A stretch of DNA of 64,000 bases. Source: FEN-1191 sp036490715. GTDB taxonomy: Bacteria; Pseudomonadota; Gammaproteobacteria; Steroidobacterales; Steroidobacteraceae. This document shows, piece by piece, positions 60,712 through 64,000 of the stretch (positions within the stretch are counted from its first letter, which is position 1; each line of letters begins with the position of its first letter). Location of the stretch: the NCBI GenBank assembly GCA_036490715.1, contig DASXDL010000037.1, forward strand, positions 124,001-188,000. Reading direction: 5' to 3'. Position numbers and translations under genes: made by a program. A model generated the notes under the pieces. That model searched no databases. It had not been told where the DNA came from and worked only from the letters and a program-made list of their open reading frames with translations.

Positions 60712-61596
60712 CTACTCGTTGGATTCTGGTTCGCTGGCGGCAGAGGGGATCTGGGCTGGCAGTCCCAGCGCCTGGCGCAGCGTCACCCGCGCCACGGCCA
60801 GATCGCGCTCGAATCCAACGTTCTGCAGGAGCATCTGCGCGGCCACGGTACCGGCGATTTCCCCGGCCCGCAGATCGCTGGGGAAATGCGCTCCGACGAC
60901 CATCCGGGAATGCTCAAAATCGCGACTGCGTTCAAACAGCGCGGCGCGCTTTTCCGGGACGATTTCGGCCAGCAGGATGGCGCATACGGTGCCGAAGGTG
61001 GCATGACCACTGGGGTACGACGAGTGGGCCAGGGCGTCGCTGGCCTTGTCGGTGTCGATCCGCGGCGGCGACTTCCAGTCGGGCGACATGTCGCCCAGAC
61101 GCTCAACCTCGCCGCTGTAGGCATACGGACGGGTGCGCTTCCAGAATTCCTTGGCTGGCCCCGCCACCGCGGCTGCCTCCAGCGCGGCCTCATTGAGAAA
61201 CGTCAGCACGCCGGCGTTGGCCTTAAGGTTAAGCTCATCGCCAATCACGTCGGAAAATCTTCCGCAGTTGCTTTGCACGTCCTCGACGGCGTGATTCACC
61301 GTACCGGTGGCACGTGCAGCGTGCTGGGCCTCGAGCACCGCCGCCAGATCGGCCCGCTGTTCGGCCGACTCCGCGGCCGGCGGCGGTGGCAGCAGGCTGA
61401 CGATATCCACCTGCGATGGCAGCAGGTAATGTCTTACGCTCGGCGCCGCAACCCGGCTTGTCATAGGCGCTGCTTCCAGCGCACGTTTTTTCACCGCCGC
61501 GGCTGAGGATGCCGCCGTGGATGCGAGCAACACGCCCAGCGCGAGCAGCCCAGGGGCAAAGGCTGAAACCGGTCCGCGGCTCGATGTGGCTGACAT
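60712..61596 (-). CDS. PAP2-type acid phosphatase, exported
   Basis: 294 aa with a signal peptide (LLALGVLLASTAASSAAA). The phosphatase signature is complete: KEFWKRTRPY, SYPSGHATFG and SRMVVGAHFPSD carry the Arg, His and Asp residues of class A non-specific acid phosphatases. It would release phosphate from organic esters in the periplasm. The start overlaps the NUDIX gene stop by one base (TGATG), so the two are coupled. Confidence 0.92.
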   Translation of the reverse strand: MSATSSRGPVSAFAPGLLALGVLLASTAASSAAAVKKRALEAAPMTSRVAAPSVRHYLLPSQVDIVSLLPPPPAAESAEQRADLAAVLEAQHAARATGTVNHAVEDVQSNCGRFSDVIGDELNLKANAGVLTFLNEAALEAAAVAGPAKEFWKRTRPYAYSGEVERLGDMSPDWKSPPRIDTDKASDALAHSSYPSGHATFGTVCAILLAEIVPEKRAALFERSRDFEHSRMVVGAHFPSDLRAGEIAGTVAAQMLLQNVGFERDLAVARVTLRQALGLPAQIPSAASEPESNE

Positions 61597-62219
61597 CAGT
61601 CAAACTCCGTTTGCAGTTGAGGATTATCCCGATGCTGGTACATGCGGCGAATCTGCTCGGGATTGACCCGACCCAGCGACAGCTCCGGCAGACGATCCAG
61701 TGAAAAGAATTCCACCGCACTGGTCTCCTGGCTGGGCCTGGCGCTGCCGCCGGTCAGCTCGCACAGGAAGAACAGCTTATATATAGAGTGGGCATGCAGG
61801 GCCCGATGCCCCTGGCGCCGGTAGTCCCAGACGCCGACGAGCTTACGCGCCCGCGCGCTATACCCGGACTCCTCCTCGATCTCACGCTCGACACTCTCGC
61901 GGGCAGATTGGTTGACGTCCGCCCAGCCCCCGGGCAGCGTCCAGCGCCCGTCGCTGATCTCGCGCACCAGCAGGATGCGGTCGTCGCGGAACACGGCACC
62001 GCGGACGTCGACCTTCGGAGTCGCGTAGCCCATCTCTTGATCAAACAGCGTGGCTAGCTGCGCGATCGGCGTGCCTGAGCCCTGCGCCAGCATTTCCACC
62101 GCGATCGCGCGCAGGCGCTGGTAGCGCTCGAGGTCATACGGATCCTTGCTGAATGCCAGCCCCGTCTGCGCGATCGCCTGGATCTCGCGGGCCCAGAGCA
62201 GCCACTTCGGTTCATCCAT
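61596..62219 (-). CDS. NUDIX hydrolase with N-terminal NUDIX-associated domain
   Basis: 207 aa. An N-terminal helical domain (LWAREIQAIAQTGLAFSKDP) precedes the NUDIX fold with LPGGWADVNQSARESVERE and IEEESGY. The first Glu of the canonical box (GX5E) is Gln here, as in several YjhB-like relatives. It likely hydrolyses a nucleoside diphosphate derivative such as NADH or ADP-sugar; the substrate is not known. The ATG at 62219 has AAGGG upstream. It is coupled to the PAP2 gene and divergent from osmC. Confidence 0.88.
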   Translation of the reverse strand: MDEPKWLLWAREIQAIAQTGLAFSKDPYDLERYQRLRAIAVEMLAQGSGTPIAQLATLFDQEMGYATPKVDVRGAVFRDDRILLVREISDGRWTLPGGWADVNQSARESVEREIEEESGYSARARKLVGVWDYRRQGHRALHAHSIYKLFFLCELTGGSARPSQETSAVEFFSLDRLPELSLGRVNPEQIRRMYQHRDNPQLQTEFD

Positions 62220-62241
62220 TACTTGGCCCTTAGTGTAGTCT

Positions 62242-62261
62242 CGACTGTAGCAGTACAGTCG
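62242..62261. promoter_or_regulatory. Perfect 20-bp inverted repeat between NUDIX and osmC
   Basis: CGACTGTAGCAGTACAGTCG has two perfect 8-bp arms with a 4-bp spacer, lying between divergent starts at 62219 and 62279. It resembles a dimeric repressor site controlling both genes. CTGT-N6-ACAG does not match the E. coli LexA spacing (N8), and the site is not an obvious OhrR box. Confidence 0.55.
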
Positions 62262-62278
62262 CAGCCCGGAGGCACGAT

Positions 62279-62716
62279 ATGAAACGGACGGCATCGGCGA
62301 TCTGGTCGGGTGATCTCAAATCAGGCCATGGTGCGCTGGCGACCCACAGCGGCGTCTTGAAGGACACGCCTTACAGCTTCGCCACGCGATTCGAAGCGGA
62401 CCCGGGCACCAACCCGGAGGAACTGATCGCCGCCGCCCATGCCGGTTGCTTCACCATGGCATTGAGCGCAAGTCTGGGCGCGGCCGGGTTCACGCCCAAG
62501 CGTCTAGCCACGCAAGCTGCCGTAACGCTGGAGCTGGTTGGCGGCAATTGGACCATTTCCAAAGTGCATCTGGAGAACGAAGCGTGGGTGCCGGGCATCA
62601 GCGCCGAGCGCTTCGCACAGATTGCGGGCGACGCCAAGGCGAACTGTCCGGTGTCGCGGCTGTTGCGCGCCGAGATCTCGCTGCACGCCAAACTTGAGGT
62701 CAGCGAGAACCACTGA
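62279..62716 (+). CDS. OsmC-type peroxiredoxin
   Basis: 145 aa. Thiol peroxidase that reduces organic hydroperoxides. The peroxidatic Cys C57 lies in AAHAGCFTMALS and the second Cys C123 in ANCPVSRLL, as in OsmC proteins. GGAGG seven bases before the ATG fixes the start. It is divergent from the NUDIX gene with an inverted repeat between them. Confidence 0.92.
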   Translation: MKRTASAIWSGDLKSGHGALATHSGVLKDTPYSFATRFEADPGTNPEELIAAAHAGCFTMALSASLGAAGFTPKRLATQAAVTLELVGGNWTISKVHLENEAWVPGISAERFAQIAGDAKANCPVSRLLRAEISLHAKLEVSENH

Positions 62717-63092
62717 TGACGCCGGTACCGGCAGTCAGCTCGGCGGAAACTACGCAGCCTGAGAACCGGCTCAAGGGGGCGCGGATTAAGTAATGGTGGC
62801 GATCTGCGAGCACAAGCTCCAGCACCATGGCGGCTCGCCGACGGGGATGTATAGGCTGGCTGCACACCGCCCGGTACATAAAAAACTGAGCGCAAGATCA
62901 CACTTCGCGCTCGACTGACTGAATAACATGGATTAAGTACGGAACTAAGCACTCAATTACAGGGAAAACGCAGTAGGCCGTCACTCTGCGTATAAAGCCC
63001 TTCGCATTCTGTCATCCGTTTCCCTAGTCGAGCGCTTGAGCACGTACGATGCCGCGCAAATCGGCATCCATGAGAGTTGACAGGCTGCGGGC
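62717..63092. other. Gene-free region with three hairpins
   Basis: A 376-bp stretch between osmC and the PQQ-like gene. It holds no convincing gene on either strand. Three inverted repeats are visible: 62888-62912 (terminator shape on the minus strand), 62961-63001 (ACGCAG/CTGCGT inner stem with an AGGG/CCCT outer stem) and 63048-63068 (GATGCCG/CGGCATC). The last lies just before the start of the downstream gene and could be part of its leader. Confidence 0.6.
62877..62912 (-). terminator. Intrinsic terminator on the minus strand with no gene before it
   Basis: Read on the minus strand, GAGCGCGAAG pairs with CTTGCGCTC around the loop TGTGAT (one bulged base), followed two bases later by TTTTTT (62880-62885). 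This is a typical Rho-independent terminator. No minus-strand gene lies in the 180 bp upstream, so it may end a small RNA. Confidence 0.5.
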
Positions 63093-64000
63093 ATGACTAC
63101 AAATAAACGAATCCACTGGTTGGGATTACCGGCGTTCCTGTTGTTCACGATGGCTTCGCAGGCGCAAAGCCCGCTGCCGGTGCTTCAACGCGGCTACAAC
63201 CCGGGCGTGTCCGGCGCCAATCTGACCGAAACCGCACTCACGACCTCTAACGTCTCGGTCAACACCTTCGGCCAGCTGTTCACCCTGCCGGTGGATGACG
63301 TGGTCTACGCTCAGCCGTTGTACGTTCCCGGCGTCGCGATTTCAGGTCAGGGAACGCACAACGTCGTCTACGTCGCGACGATGAGCGACTCGCTGTACGC
63401 GTTTGATGCCGATACCGGCGGCGAGCTGTGGTCGACCAACTTCGCAAACAGTCTTGGGGAAACCGCCGTACCGTTCGGCAACTTTGCCTTCAACGGCAAC
63501 GAAAACATTCTCGGCAATCTGGGCATCCTGAGCACGCCGGTCATCGATTCGGCGACCAACGTACTGTACCTGGTTGCCTGTACCCTCGAGAACAACACGA
63601 TGGCCTATCGTGTGCACGCGGTGGATATCACCAGCGGCAATGAGCTGAACGCACCCGGCGTACTGGTGGGCGGCACCTACGGAAGTGCGACGTTTGCTCC
63701 TACGACCGCGACCCAGCGCGTGTCGCTGACACTGGCCAAACATCAGGTGGTATTTGGATTTGGCGCTGTCGAGGCCGAATACGCCGGCGAGGGCGAGGGC
63801 TGGGTGATGGCGTACGATGAGAGCACGCTGCAGCAGACCGGACTATTCGCGACGGAAGTGGGAGGCAATGGCGCCGGCGTGTGGCAGTCCGGGCGTCCAC
63901 CGGTGGTGGACAGTCAGGGCTACGTCTACGTGTTCACCGGCAACGCCTATGGTAACGGCTACGATGGCGTGAACAATTTCAGCGAGACCCTGCTCAAACT
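63093..64000 (+). CDS. PQQ-like beta-propeller protein, C-terminus beyond window
   Basis: The frame is open from ATG 63093 to the right edge (302 codons visible). A signal peptide (LPAFLLFTMASQAQS) is followed by propeller-like segments similar to the lipoprotein at 43270: GANLTETALTTSNVSVNTFG, VVYVATMSDSLYAFDADTGG, LGILSTPVIDSATNVLYLVA and EGWVMAYDESTLQQTG. No poly-Ser linker or lipobox is seen, so it is likely periplasmic or secreted. Cofactor and function unknown. Confidence 0.85.
   Translation, partial: MTTNKRIHWLGLPAFLLFTMASQAQSPLPVLQRGYNPGVSGANLTETALTTSNVSVNTFGQLFTLPVDDVVYAQPLYVPGVAISGQGTHNVVYVATMSDSLYAFDADTGGELWSTNFANSLGETAVPFGNFAFNGNENILGNLGILSTPVIDSATNVLYLVACTLENNTMAYRVHAVDITSGNELNAPGVLVGGTYGSATFAPTTATQRVSLTLAKHQVVFGFGAVEAEYAGEGEGWVMAYDESTLQQTGLFATEVGGNGAGVWQSGRPPVVDSQGYVYVFTGNAYGNGYDGVNNFSETLLK

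Noticed and set aside
62242..62261. LexA (SOS) box in the NUDIX-osmC gap
   Set aside because: The arms read CTGT-N6-ACAG, while the E. coli LexA site needs N8 and Xanthomonas LexA uses a different sequence.
1..64000. tRNA, rRNA, CRISPR arrays, insertion sequences, prophage
   Set aside because: Reading the intergenic gaps showed no cloverleaf with conserved tRNA loops, no regularly spaced repeats, and no transposase or phage-type protein.

Overview
The window is GC-rich, gene-dense bacterial DNA with mostly short intergenic gaps, many 1-4 bp start/stop overlaps and good Shine-Dalgarno sites. The gene set suggests a gammaproteobacterium of the Xanthomonadales/Nevskiales/Steroidobacterales type: a TonB-dependent receptor of the Xanthomonas/Caulobacter type, Tat-exported OpgD, a fused RlmKL rRNA methyltransferase, NADP isocitrate dehydrogenase, a PlpD-like patatin and a full Puu/Pot polyamine system. 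This placement is inferred from gene content; no rRNA or tRNA gene was seen. I saw no transposase, integrase, phage gene or CRISPR array, so the window looks chromosomal.

Layout. 1-10.8 kb is a carbohydrate-use locus: a TonB receptor (its C-terminus lies off the left edge), a sugar-porter MFS carrier, and, divergent from them across a palindromic operator candidate, a LamG-GH2 enzyme translationally coupled to a GH3 glucosidase. 10.8-15.1 kb holds a crotonase (isomerase type), an SDR, a glycogen-debranching enzyme and a DUF2147 protein. 15.0-20.5 kb holds envelope proteins (AI-2E/PerM, AsmA, YihY/BrkB), then a small stress-like trio: a 38-residue proline-rich peptide, a DUF6496 protein and a ferritin-like protein. 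20.5-28 kb has a zinc metallopeptidase, a DinB protein, a two-domain retropepsin-like protein, an SRPBCC protein, a secreted M28 peptidase, a persulfide dioxygenase-rhodanese fusion and a DUF3943 protein. 27.8-34.8 kb has an FAD monooxygenase, a membrane spermidine-synthase-like protein, a TTC38-like protein, a 58-residue membrane protein, a zinc-ribbon protein and MsrA. 34.8-43.1 kb has a patatin-BamA protein, a TPR protein, agmatine deiminase, Icd, OpgD and an alpha/beta hydrolase. Two PQQ-propeller-like proteins (43.3-45.0 kb and 63.1 kb to the right edge) flank the polyamine region.

The polyamine region (45-59.7 kb) is the functional centre. A nine-gene minus-strand run reads puuD-puuA-potFGHI, then a polyphosphate-glucokinase-like ROK kinase, a class I aminotransferase and a trans-sulfuration-type PLP enzyme. 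puuB lies divergently, and puuC lies a few kb away, coupled to rlmKL. Together they would import putrescine/spermidine by the ABC transporter and convert putrescine through gamma-glutamyl intermediates to GABA. Agmatine deiminase at 38 kb could feed N-carbamoylputrescine into the same pool. No PuuR-type regulator or GABA transaminase is in the window, but a perfect 20-bp inverted repeat sits 25 bp before puuD.

The most interesting unexplained signals are that inverted repeat, a second perfect 20-bp repeat between a NUDIX gene and osmC, and a gene-free stretch at 62.7-63.1 kb with three hairpins, one forming an intrinsic terminator on the minus strand with no gene in front of it (a candidate small RNA).
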